Part shown: positions 1 to 10,586 of the stretch, piece by piece
Layout: each line of letters opens with the position of its first letter
Position numbering within the stretch: position 1 is the first letter of the stretch
Assembly: GCF_949987515.2 (NCBI RefSeq)
Contig: NW_027192650.1
Coordinates: 124,001 to 188,000 of the forward strand
Origin: Delphinus delphis
Lineage: Eukaryota; Chordata; Mammalia; Artiodactyla; Delphinidae
Direction: 5' to 3'
Length of the DNA: 64,000 nucleotides
The notes under the pieces: model-generated
The model's database searches: none
Told to the model about the DNA's origin: nothing
What the model saw: the letters and a program-made list of their open reading frames with translations, nothing else
Position numbers and translations under genes: made by a program

Positions 1-489
1 AGTGAAAAATGGATAAAGAAGTTGTGGTATTCACTTACAAAGCAATATCACTCAGCAATGAAATCTGTGTCATCAGGCCCTTAGCAGCACAATGAGTGGA
101 TTCAGGTATGATGATTCTAACTGAAATAAGTCACACAGAAAAAGAAACATCATAAGATATCAGTAATACACGGAATGTAAACTTGGCTACACAGGAACTG
201 AATTACAGAACAGAACAGGGTCTCAAATTTAGAAAACCAACTTATGCTTGCTTAAGGGTAAAGGTGAGTTGGGGTGCTGCATAAAACCAGAGATTGAAAT
301 GAGCACAGATAAAGTTCCTTAAGTCAAATATGGAATAGACAAGAGCTTCTCCTTGCTCAACAAAATGGACTCAACACCGCATATTAAACGCCTAAGAATG
401 TACCTGACTAGTAAGTATCGTAAAACCTATGGATTGCTATGTCTCCAAAAGAGAATCAAGCATGTGTACAGGGGCATAAACGCAGCAGT

Positions 490-1161
490 GATAGGATTGG
501 AGAGGTTCGGTGAGCAAATGAAGACCCTTTGAAGTCATATTGCATGGTACCCATTCCACGGGTCTCAACACTCCAGGTTTAAGGTATTCTTCCTTCAGCT
601 AAAACATGCATGTGGAACCCAAGTATGATCAACCATGTGAACGGGAGACGTGTTCAAATATGTCTCAGTTTTCCTCCCCTGGTACTCGGGTGCAACATTC
701 CAGACGCTTTACTAACACTCTCCCCACTTGGAGAGTCAGCGCCTTTAACCTCCTGTTTGGCCCAGTTTGCAATTTCTGCGGAAGATGAACAGGAATAGCG
801 AGAACCAATGAGAGGCTAGCTGGAGGTGTCTGGACGGGCAAATTTAACTCTCATTTCCCACCAGGAAGAGGAAATAACCAAAGGCTCAGCGTGCCGTACC
901 GGACCCAGATTAGGGCCTGAAGCCATCCTGCGGTGTTGCAGCCAGGTCACAAGAAAGCGAGTTGAAGAAAGGAGCTCAGGGGCACTGTAATTCACAAACC
1001 TGCAGGGTTATAAATGACAGCTATCGTCCAAAAATAGACTGAAGTAAGGCTGCCAAGAGGACTTGAAAGCGGGGCAGAATTGCAGGAAACCGATTTCAGG
1101 AGGTAGACTGGAATTGCATTGAAAGCATAGGAAAAGAGGCAGAACGTCCACAATGATGCAC
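490..1161. other. Unrecognised block of the monomer (non-LINE-1), representative copy in unit 1
   Basis: The roughly 670 bp between the LINE-1-like part and the palindrome matches no gene, tRNA, SINE or LTR that I recognise. It holds the 10-bp palindrome acatgcatgt (in aaaacatgcatgtgg), a CCAAT box at 805-809 and a TATA-like ttataaat at about 1008. The last two are too far apart and too isolated to call a promoter. Its second half (797 onward) is missing from all seven short monomers. Short ORFs on both strands recur here only because the copies are nearly identical. Confidence 0.7.
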
Positions 1162-1233
1162 TTGGCCAAAAAGGGCGTATGCGTTTTTTCCTGAATATAT
1201 TCAGGAAAAAACCCATACGCCCTTTTTGGCCAA
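1162..1233. repeat. 72-bp spacerless palindrome of the long monomer, representative copy
   Basis: Two 36-bp arms meet at cctgaata/tattcagg with no spacer. The outer ends read ttggccaaaaagggcg and its complement. In unit 1 the right arm carries one mismatch (acccatacg for acgcatacg). The arms are perfectly complementary in 21 of the 35 long units (8, 9, 14-17, 19-22, 25, 27, 29-31, 34-36, 38, 41, 42). A second 10-bp palindrome, gcaagcttgc (HindIII site inside), follows a few bases downstream. Single strands of this stretch would fold into a 36-bp hairpin. Confidence 0.97.
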
Positions 1234-1246
1234 CCAAGCAAGCTTG

Positions 1247-2060
1247 CAAAGGAAATCTGCACTACAATGAAGTCTCACTTCCCCCCGGTCAAAAGGGCCA
1301 TCTGAAAAAAGTGTAAAATCCAGAAAGGCAGGACAGGCCATGGAGAACTGGGAGCCTTGTTATGCTGATGGGCGGGATGTAAATTGCCAACAACCACTCG
1401 GGAGAAGTGTATGGTGTTTCCTGAAACATCTAAAAAACAAAGCAACAGAGCCTAGGGCACTGCCACTTATGGTCTTATAGCTTAGGGAAATTAAAATCAA
1501 AAAGACACAGCCACCCCAAAGTTTGGGACGCCTCTGTTTACAAGAACCTCGTTTACAGTACAAGTTCAACATCGCAGAAAGTGAAAAATGGATAAAGAAG
1601 TTGTGGTATTTACTTACAAAGCAATATCACTCAGCAATGAAATCTATGTCATCAGGCCCTTAGCAGCACAATGAGTGGATTCAGGTATGATGATTCTAAC
1701 TGAAATAAGTCACACAGAAAAAGAAACATCATAAGATATCAGTAATACACGGAATGTAAACTTGGCTACACAGGAACTGAATTACAGAACAGAACAGGGT
1801 CTCAAATTTAGAAAACCAACTTATGCTTGCTTAAGGGTAAAGGTGAGTTGGGGTGCTGCATAAAACCAGAGATTGAAATGAGCACAGATAAAGTTCCTTA
1901 AGTCAAATATGGAATAGACAAGAGCTACTCCTTGCTCAACGAAATGGACTCCACACCGCATATTAAACGCCTAATAATGTACCTGACTAGTAAGTATCGT
2001 AAAACCTATGGATTGCTATGTCTCCAAAAGAGAATCAAGCATGTGTACAGGGGCATAAAC
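1247..2060 (+). mobile_element. LINE-1 3' end fossil (ORF2 C-terminus plus 3'UTR) built into the satellite monomer; representative copy
   Basis: This representative copy crosses the unit 1/unit 2 boundary. The same stretch recurs in every monomer as the last ~335 bp of one unit plus the first ~480 bp of the next. Translating across the boundary gives SEKWIKKLWYSLTKQYHSAM in a + frame, against WIKKMWHIYTMEYYSAIK at the end of mammalian L1 ORF2. Upstream, the reading MKSHFPPVKRAI and later CKL resemble L1 MRYHLTPVRMAI and CKL, with stops and shifts between. Downstream, aagtcacacagaaaaagaaa, cggaatgtaaa and ttagaaaaccaacttatg follow the L1 order aagtcagacagagaaagac, tggaatctaaa and ttagaaaacaaacttatgg. 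Similarity weakens after about unit position 400, and the 3' limit is approximate. The L1 comparison is from memory. The copy is fully non-coding. Confidence 0.75.
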
Positions 2061-2749
2061 GCAGCAGTGATAGGATTGCAGAGGTTCGGTGAGCAAATGA
2101 AGACCCTTTGAAGTCATATTGCATGGTACCCATTCCACGGGTCTCAACTCTCCAGGTTTAAGGTATTCTTCCTTCAGCTAAAACATGCATGTGGAACCCA
2201 AGTATGATCAACCATGTGAACGGGAGACGTGTTCAAATATGTCTCAGTTTTCCTCCCCTGGTACTCGGGTGCAACATTCCAGACGCTTTACTAACACTCT
2301 CCTCACTTGGAGAGTCAGCGCCTTTAACCTCCTGTTTGGCCCAGTTTGCAATTTCTGCGGAAGATGAACAGGAATAAAAAACGCATACGCCGTTTTTGGC
2401 CAACCAAGCAAGCTTGCAAAGGAAATCTGCACTACAATGAAGTCTCACTTCCCCCCGGTCAAAAGGGCCATCTGAAAAAAGTGTAAAATCCAGAAAGGCA
2501 GGACAGGCCATGGAGAACTGGGAGCCTTGTTATGCTGATGGGCGGGATGTAAATTGCCAACAGACACTCGGGAGAAGTGTATGGTGTTTCCTGAAACATC
2601 TAAAAAACAAAGCAACAGAACCTAGGGCACTTCCACTTATGGTCCTATAGCTTAGGGAAATTAAAATCAAAAAGACACAGCCACCCCAAAGTTTGGAACG
2701 GCTCTGTTTACAAGAACCTCGTTTACAGTACAAGTTCAACATCGCAGAA
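1580..2749 (+). repeat. Monomer 2, short (1,170 bp) deletion variant, subtype E
   Basis: The 409-bp deletion junction lies at 2375/2376 (caggaat|aaaaaacgc). The remaining right palindrome arm has gccgttttt. Carries cctaataatgtacc, shared with unit 10, and the private variant gattgcagagg. Confidence 0.97.
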
Positions 2750-3919
2750 AGTGAAAAATGGATAAAGAAGTTGTGGTATTTACTTACAAAGCAATATCAC
2801 TCAGCAATGAAATCTGTGTCATCAGGCCCTTAGCAGCACAATGAGTGGATTCAGGTATGATGATTCTAACTGAAGTAAGTCACACAGAAAAAGAAACATC
2901 ATAAGATATCAGTAATACACGGAACGTAAACTTGGCTACACAGGAACTGAATTACAGAACAGAACAGTGTCTCAAATTTAGAAAACCAACTTATTCTTGC
3001 TTAAGGGTAAAGGTGAGTTGGGGTGCTGCATAAAACCAGAGATTGAAATGAGCACAGATAAAGTTCCTTAAGTCAAATATGGAATAGACAAGAGCTACTC
3101 CTTGCTCAACGAAATGGACTCAACACCGCATATTAAACGCCTAAGAATGTGCCTGACTGGTAAGTATCTTAAAACCTATGGATTGCTATGTCTCCGAAAG
3201 AGAATCAAGCATGTGTACAGGGGCATAAACGCAGCAGTGATAGGATTGGAGAGGTTCGGTGAGCAAATGAAGACCCTTTGAAGTCATATTGCATGGTACC
3301 CATTCCACGGGTCTCTACTCCCAAGGTTTAAGGTATTCTTCCTTCAGCTAAAACATGCATGTGGAACCCAAGTATGATCAACCATGTGAACGGGAGACGT
3401 GTTCAAATATGTCTCAGTTTTCCTCCCCTGGTACTCGGGTGCAACATTCCAGACGCTTTACTAACACTCTCCTCACTTGGAGAGTCAGCGCCTTTAACCT
3501 ACTGTTTGGCCCAGTTTGCAATTTCTGCGGAAGATGAACAGGAATAAAAAACGCATACGCCCTTTTTGGCCAACCAAGCAAGCTTGCAAAGGAAATCTGC
3601 ACTACAATGAAGTCTCACTTCCCCCCGGTCAAAAGGGCCATCTGAAAAAAGTGTAAAATCCAGAAAGGCAGGACAGGCCATGGAGAACTGGGAGCCTTGT
3701 TATGCTGATGGGCGGGATGTAAATTGCCAACAACCACTCGGGAGAAGTGTATGGTGTTTCCTGAAACATCTAAAAAACAAAGCAACAGAACCTAGGGCAC
3801 TTCCACTTATGGTCCTATAGCTTAGGGAAATTAAAATCAAAAAGACACAGCCACCCCAAAGTTTGGAACGGCTCTGTTTACAAAAACCTCGTTTACAGTA
3901 CAAGTTCAACATCGCAGAA
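2750..3919 (+). repeat. Monomer 3, short (1,170 bp) deletion variant
   Basis: Deletion junction at 3545/3546. This is the only short unit whose retained 28-bp half-arm is unmutated. Carries ctgactggtaag, shared with units 7 and 11, and the private variant gtctctactcccaagg. Confidence 0.97.
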
Positions 3920-5089
3920 AGTGAAAAATGGATAAAGAAGTTGTGGTATTCACTTACAAAGCAATATCACTCAGCAATGAAATCTGTGTCATCAGGCCCT
4001 TAGCAGCACAATGAGTGGATTCAGGTATGATGATTCTAACTGAAATAAGTCACACAGAAAAAGAAACATCATAAGATATCAGTAATACACGGAATGTAAA
4101 CTTGGCTACACAGGAACTGAATTACAGAACAGAACAGGGTCTCAAATTTAGAAAACCAACTTATGCTTGCTTAAGGGGAAAGGTGAGTTGGGGTGCTGCA
4201 TAAAACCAGAGATTGAAATGAGCACAGATAAAGTTCCTTAAGTCAAATATGGAATAGACAAGAGCTTCTCCTTGCTCAACAAAATGGACTCAACACCGCA
4301 TATTAAACGCCTAAGAATGTACCTGACTAGTAAGTATCGTAAAACCTATGGATTGCTATGTCTCCAAAAGAGAATCAAGCATGTGTACAGGGGCATAAAC
4401 GCAGCAGTGATAGGATTGGAGAGGTTCGGTGAGCAAATGAAGACCCTTTGAAGTCATATTGCATGGTACCCATTCCACGGGTCTCAACACTCCAGGTTTA
4501 AGGTATTCTTCCTTCAGCTAAAACATGCATGTGGAACCCAAGTATGATCAACCATGTGAACGGGAGACGTGTTCAAATATGTCTCAGTTTTCCTCCCCTG
4601 GTACTCGGGTGCAACATTCCAGACGCTTTACTAACACTCTCCTCACTTGGAGAGTCAGCGCCTTTAACCTCCTGTTTGGCCCAGTTTGCAATTTCTGCGG
4701 AAGATGAACAGGAATAAAAAACGCATACGACGTTTTTGGCCAACCAAGCAAGCTTGCAAAGGAAATCTGCACTACAATGAAGTCTCACTTCCCCCCCGTC
4801 AAAAGGGCCATCTGAAAAAAGTGTAAAATCCAGAAAGGCAGGACAGGCCATGGAGAACAGGGAGCCTTGTTATGTTGATGGGCGGGATGAAAATTGCCAA
4901 CAACCACTCGGGAGAAGTGTATGGTGTTTCCTGAAACATCTAAAAAACAAAGCAACAGAACCTAGGGCACTTCCACTTATGGTCCTATAGCTTAGGGAAA
5001 TTAAAATCAAAAAGACACAGTCACCGCAAAGTTCGGAACGGCTCTGTTTACAAGAACCTCGTTTACAGTACAAGTTCAACATCGCAGAA
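3920..5089 (+). repeat. Monomer 4, short (1,170 bp) deletion variant, subtype E
   Basis: Deletion junction at 4715/4716. The half-arm has two changes (cgcatacgacgttttt). The 5' part carries cttctccttgctcaacaaaa as in long units 1 and 9, so the deleted form exists on more than one sequence background. Confidence 0.97.
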
Positions 5090-6669
5090 AGTGAAAAATG
5101 GATAAAGAAGTTGTGGTATTCACTTACAAAGCAATATCACTCAGCAATGAAATCTGTGTCATCAGGCCCTTAGCAGCACAATGAGTGGATTCAGGTATGA
5201 TGATTCTAACTGAAATAAGTCACACAGAAAAAGAAACATCATAAGATATCAGTAATACACGGAATGTAAACTTGGCTACACAGGAACTGAATTTCAGAAC
5301 AGAACAGGGTCTCAAATTTAGAAAACCAACTTATTCTTACTTAAGGGTAAAGGTGAGTTGGGGTGCTGCATAAAACCAGAGATTGAAATGAGCACAGATA
5401 AAGTTCCTTAAGCCAAATATGGAATAGACAAGAGCTACTCCTTGCTCAACGAAATGGACTCAACACCGCATATTAAACGCCTAAGAATGTACCTGACTAG
5501 TAAGTATCTTAAAACCTATGGATTGCTATGTCTCCGAAAGAGAATAAAGCATGTGTACAGGGGCATAAACGCAGCAGTGATAGGATTGGAGAGGTTCGGT
5601 GAGCAAATGAAGACCCTTTGAAGTCATATTGCATGGTACCCATTCCTCGGGTTTCAACTACCCAGGTTTAAAGTATTCTTCCTTCAGCTAAAACATGCAT
5701 GTGGAACCTAGAGTATGATCAACCATGTGATCGGGAGACGTGTTCAAGTATGTCTCAGTTTTCCTCCCCTGGTACTCGGGTGCAACATTCCAGACGCTTT
5801 ACTAACACTCTCCCCACTTGGAGAGTCAGTCCCTTTAACCTCCTGTTTGGCCCAGTTTGCAATTTCTGCGGAAGATGAACAGGAATAGCGAGAACCAATG
5901 AGAGGCTAGCTGGAGGTGTCTGGACGGGCAAATTTAACTCTCATTTCCCACCAGGAAGAGGAATTAACCAAAGGCTCAGCATGCCGGGCCGGAACAAGAT
6001 TAGGGCCTGAAGCCATCCTGCGGTGTTGCGGCCAGGTCACAAGAAAGCGAGTTGAAGAAAGGAGCTCAGGGGCACTGTAATTCACAAATCTGCAGAGTTA
6101 TAAATGACAGCTATCGTCCAAAAATAGACTGAAGTAAGGCTGCCAAGAGGACTTGAAAGCGGGCCAGAATTGCAGGAAACCGATTTCAGGAGGTAGACTG
6201 GAATTGCATTGAAAGCATAGGAAAAGAGGCAGAACGTCCACAATGATGCACTTGGCCAAAAAGGGCATATGCGTTTTTTCCTGAATATATTCAGGAAAAA
6301 ACGCATACGCCCTTTTTGGCCAACCAAGCAAGCTTGCAAAGGAAATCTGCACTACAATGAAGTCTCACTTCCCCCTGGTCAAAAGGGCCATCTGAAAAAA
6401 GTGTAAAATCCAGAAAGGCAGGACAGGCCATGGAGAACTGGGAGCCTTGTTATGCTGATGGGCGGGATGTAAATTGCCAACAGACACTCGGGAGAAGTGT
6501 ATGGTGTTTCCTGAAACATCTAAAAAACAAAGCAACAGAGCCTAGGGCACTGCCACTTATGGTCTTATAGCTTAGGGAAATTAAAAGCAAAAAGACACAG
6601 CCACCCCAAAGTTTGGGACGCCTCTGTTTACAAGAACCTCGTTTACAGTACAAGTTCAACATCGCAGAA
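5090..6669 (+). repeat. Monomer 5, long (1,580 bp), subtype D
   Basis: Has one extra base in ggaacctagagtatgatc, shared with units 15 and 23. The palindrome at 6252-6323 has one left-arm change (gggcatatgcg). It is a single long unit inside a run of short ones. Confidence 0.97.
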
Positions 6670-7838
6670 AGTGAAAAATGGATAAAGAAGTTGTGGTATT
6701 CACTTACAAAGCAATATCACTCAGCAATGAAATCTGTGTCATCAGGCCCTTAGCAGCACAATGAGTGGATTCAGGTATGATGATTCTAACTGAAGTAAGT
6801 CACACAGAAAAAGAAACATCATAAGATATCAGTAATACACGGAATGTAAACTTGGCTACACAGGAACTGAATTACAGAACAGAACAGGGTCTCAAATTTA
6901 GAAAACCAACTATGCTTGCTTAAGGGTAAAGTTGAGTTGGAGTGCTGCATAAAACCAGAGATTGAAATGAGCACAGATAAAGTTCCTTAAGTCAAATATG
7001 GAATAGACAAGAGCTACTCCTTGCTCAACGAAATGGACTCAACACCGCATATTAAACGCCTAAGAATGTGCCTGACTAGTAAGTATCTTAAAACCTATGG
7101 ATTGCTATGTCTCCGAAAGAGAATCAAGCATGTGTACAGGGGCATAAACGCAGCAGTGATAGGATTGGAGAGGTTCGGTGAGCAAATGAAGACCCTTTGA
7201 AGTCATATTGCATGGTACCCATTCCACGGGTCTCAACTCTCCAGGTTTAAGGTATTCTTCCTTCAGCTAAAACATGCATGTGGAACCCAAGTATGATCAA
7301 CCATGTGAACGGGAGACGTGTTCAAATATGTCTCAGTTTTCCTCCCCTGGTACTCGGGTGCAACATTCCAGACGCTTTACTAACACTCTCCCCACTTGGA
7401 GAGTCAGCGCCTTTAACCTCCTGTTTGGCCCAGTTTGCAATTTCTGCGGAAGATGAACAGGAATAAAAAACGCATATGCCGTTTTTGGCCAACCAAGCAA
7501 GCTTGCAAAGGAAATCTGCACTACAATGAAGTCTCACTTCCCCCCGGTCAAAAGGGCCATCTGAAAAAAGTGTAAAATCCAGAAAGGCAGGACAGGCCAT
7601 GGAGAACTGGGAGCCTTGTTATGCTGATGGGCGGGATGTAAATTGCCAACAGACACTCGGGAGAAGTGTATGGTGTTTCCTGAAACATCTAAAAAACAAA
7701 GCAACAGAACCTAGGGCACTTCCACTTATGGTCCTATAGCTTAGGGAAATTAAAATCAAAAAGACACAGCCACCCCAAAGTTTGGAACGGCTCTGTTTAC
7801 AAGATCCTCGTTTACAGTACAAGTTCAACATCGCAGAA
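6670..7838 (+). repeat. Monomer 6, short (1,169 bp) deletion variant, subtype A
   Basis: Deletion junction at 7464/7465. Combines the 409-bp deletion with the subtype A one-base deletion (ccaactatgc). The half-arm has two changes (cgcatatgccg). Carries ctccccacttgg where the other short units have ctcctcacttgg. Confidence 0.97.
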
Positions 7839-9008
7839 AGTGAAAAATGGATAAAGAAGTTGTGGTATTTACTTACAAAGCAATATCACTCAGCAATGAA
7901 ATCTGTGTCATCAGGCCCTTAGCAGCACAATGAGTGGATTCAGGTATGATGATTCTAACTGAAGTAAGTCACACAGAAAAAGAAACATCATAAGATATCA
8001 GTAATACACGGAACGTAAACTTGGCTACACAGGAACTGAATTACAGAACAGAACAGGGTCTCAAATTTAGAAAACCAACTTATTCTTGCTTAAGGGTAAA
8101 GGTGAGTTGGGGTACTGCATAAAACCAGAGATTGAAATGAGCACAGATAAAGTTCCTTAAGTCAAATATGGAATAGACAAGAGCTACTCCTTGCTCAACG
8201 AAATGGACTCAACACCGCATATTAAACGCCTAAGAATGTGCCTGACTGGTAAGTATCTTAAAACCTATGGATTGCTATGTCTCCGAAAGAGAATCAAGCA
8301 TGTGTACAGGGGCATAAACGCAGCAGTGATAGGATTGGAGAGGTTCGGTGAGCAAATGAAGACCCTTTGAAGTCATATTGCATGGTACCCATTCCACGGG
8401 TCTCAACTCTCCAGGTTTAAGGTATTCTTCCTTCAGCTAAAACATGCATGTGGAACCCAAGTATGATCAACCATGTGAACGGGAGACGTGTTCAAATATG
8501 TCTCAGTTTTCCTCCCCTGGTACTCGGGTGCAACATTCCAGACGCTTTACTAACACTCTCCTCACTTGGAGAGTCAGCGCCTTTAACCTACTGTTTGGCC
8601 CAGTTTGCAATTTCTGCGGAAGATGAACAGGAATAAAAAACGCATACGCACTTTTTGGCCAACCAAGCAAGCTTGCAAAGGAAATCTGCACTACAATGAA
8701 GTCTCACTTCCCCCCGGTCAAAAGGGCCATCTGAAAAAAGTGTAAAATCCAGAAAGGCAGGACAGGCCATGGAGAACTGGGAGCCTTGTTATGCTGATGG
8801 GTGGGATGTAAATTGCCAACAGACACTCGGGAGAAGTGTATGGTGTTTCCTGAAACATCTAAAAAACAAAGCAACAGAACCTAGGGCACTTCCACTTATG
8901 GTCCTATAGCTTAGGGAAATTAAAATCAAAAAGACACAGCCACCCCAAAGTTTGGAACGGCTCTGTTTACAAGAACCTCGTTTACAGTACAAGTTCAACA
9001 TCGCAGAA
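7839..9008 (+). repeat. Monomer 7, short (1,170 bp) deletion variant
   Basis: Deletion junction at 8634/8635. The half-arm has gcacttttt, the same change seen in the right arm of long unit 18. Very like unit 3 (ctgactggtaag, cctttaacctactg). Confidence 0.97.
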
Positions 9009-10586
9009 AGTGAAAAATGGATAAAGAAGTTGTGGTATTTACTTACAAAGCAATATCACTCAGCAATGAAATCTGTGTCATCAGGCCCTTAGCAGCACAA
9101 TGAGTGGATTCAGGTATGATGATTCTAACTGAAGTAAGTCACACAGAAAAAGAAACATCATAAGATATCAGTAATACACGGAATGGAAACTTGGCTACAC
9201 AGGAACTGAATTACAGAACAGAACAGGGTCTCAAATTTAGAAATCCAACTATGCTTGCTTAAGGGTAAAGGTGAGTTGGGGTGCTGCATAAAACCAGAGA
9301 TTGAAATGAGCACAGATAAAGTTCCTTAAGTCAAATATGGAATAGACAAGAGCTACTCCTTGCTCAACGAAATGGACTCAACACCGCATATTAAACGCCT
9401 AAGAATGTGCCTGACTAGTAAGTATCTTAAAACCTATGGATTGCTATGTCTCCGAAAGAGAATCAAGCATGTGTACAGGGGCATAAACGCAGCAGTGATA
9501 GGATTGGAGAGGTTCGGTGAGCAAATGAAGACCCTTTGAAGTCATATTGCATGGTACCCATTCCACGGGTCTCAACTCTCCAGGTTTAAGGTATTCTTCC
9601 TTCAGCTAAAACATGCATGTGGAACCCAAGTATGATCAACCATGTGAACGGGAGACGTGTTCAAATATGTCTCAGTTTTCCTCCCCTGGTACTCGGGTGC
9701 AACATTCCAGACGCTTTACTAACACTCTCCCCACTTGGAGAGTCAGCGCCTTTAACCTCCTGTTTGGCCCAGTTTGCAATTTCTGCGGAAGATGAACAGG
9801 AATAGCGAGAACCAATGAGAGACTAGCTGGAGGTGTCTGGACGGGCAAATTTAACTCTCATTTCCCACCAGGAAGAGGAAATAACCAAAGGCTCAGCGTG
9901 CCGTGCCGGAACCAGATTAGGGCCTGAAGCCATCCTGCAGTGTTGCGGCCAGGTCACAAGAAAGCAAGTTGAAGAAAGGAGCTCAGGGGCACTGTAATTC
10001 TCAAACCTGCAGAGTTATAAATGACAGCTATCGTCCAAAAATAGACTGAAGTAAGGCTGCCAAGAGGACTTGAAAGCGGGGCAGAATTGCAGGAAATCGA
10101 TTTCAGGAGGTAGACTGGAATTGCATTGAAAGCATAGGAAAAGAGGCAGAACGTCCACAATGATGCACTTGGCCAAAAAGGGCGTATGCGTTTTTTCCTG
10201 AATATATTCAGGAAAAAACGCATACGCCCTTTTTGGCCAACCAAGCAAGCTTGCAAAGGAAATCTGCACTACAATGAAGTCTCACTTCCCCCCGGTCAAA
10301 AGGGCCATCTGAAAAAAGTGTAAAATCCAGAAAGGCAGGACAGGCCATGGAGAACTGGGAGCCTTGTTATGCTGATGGGCGGGATGTAAATTGCCAACAA
10401 CCACTCGGGAGAAGTGTATGGTGTTTCCTGAAACATCTAAAAAACAAAGCAACAGAACCTAGGGCACTTCCACTTATGGTCCTATAGCTTAGGGAAATTA
10501 AAATCAAAAAGACACAGTCACCCCAAAGTTCGGAACGGCTCTGTTTACAAGAACCTCGTTTACAGTACAAGTTCAACATCGCAGAA
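9009..10586 (+). repeat. Monomer 8, long (1,578 bp), subtype A
   Basis: Has the one-base deletion in aactatgc. The palindrome at 10169-10240 is perfect. Its 3' end (gtcaccccaaagttcgg) resembles the end of short unit 4. Confidence 0.97.

Larger units (their letters stand above)
1..1579 (+). repeat. Monomer 1, long (1,579 bp), subtype E
   Basis: Carries cttctccttgctcaacaaaa, ccggacccagatt, tgttgcagccagg and cctgcagggtt, a set shared with unit 9 and largely with unit 12. The palindrome at 1162-1233 has one right-arm mismatch. Confidence 0.97.

Noticed and set aside
606..798. Paired 60- and 62-residue forward ORFs in two frames, and the 86-residue version in units 14, 25 and 40
   Set aside because: Two overlapping frames stay open equally and the one-base insertion in subtype D units shifts them, breaking them in units 5, 15 and 23. 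This is repeat sequence, not a gene.
560..800. An endogenous retrovirus LTR as the source of the unrecognised block
   Set aside because: No TG...CA ends, polyadenylation signal set, primer binding site or target duplication could be identified around it.
805..1016. CCAAT box (805-809) and TATA-like ttataaat (~1008) as a possible promoter
   Set aside because: They are about 200 bp apart with no other core element, and both fall in the segment lost from short monomers. Chance occurrence is as likely.
992..1262. Overlapping 84-85 residue reverse-strand ORFs recurring in most long monomers
   Set aside because: They read through the palindrome and unrecognised block, start at no convincing context, match no family I know, and persist only because copies are nearly identical. 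Short monomers replace them with different ORFs.
1360..1572. 70-71 residue reverse-strand ORF in every monomer (MLNLY...)
   Set aside because: It is antisense to the LINE-1 ORF2-like segment. The 71-residue form arises from the CpG change aacatcacag, not from selection on a start codon.
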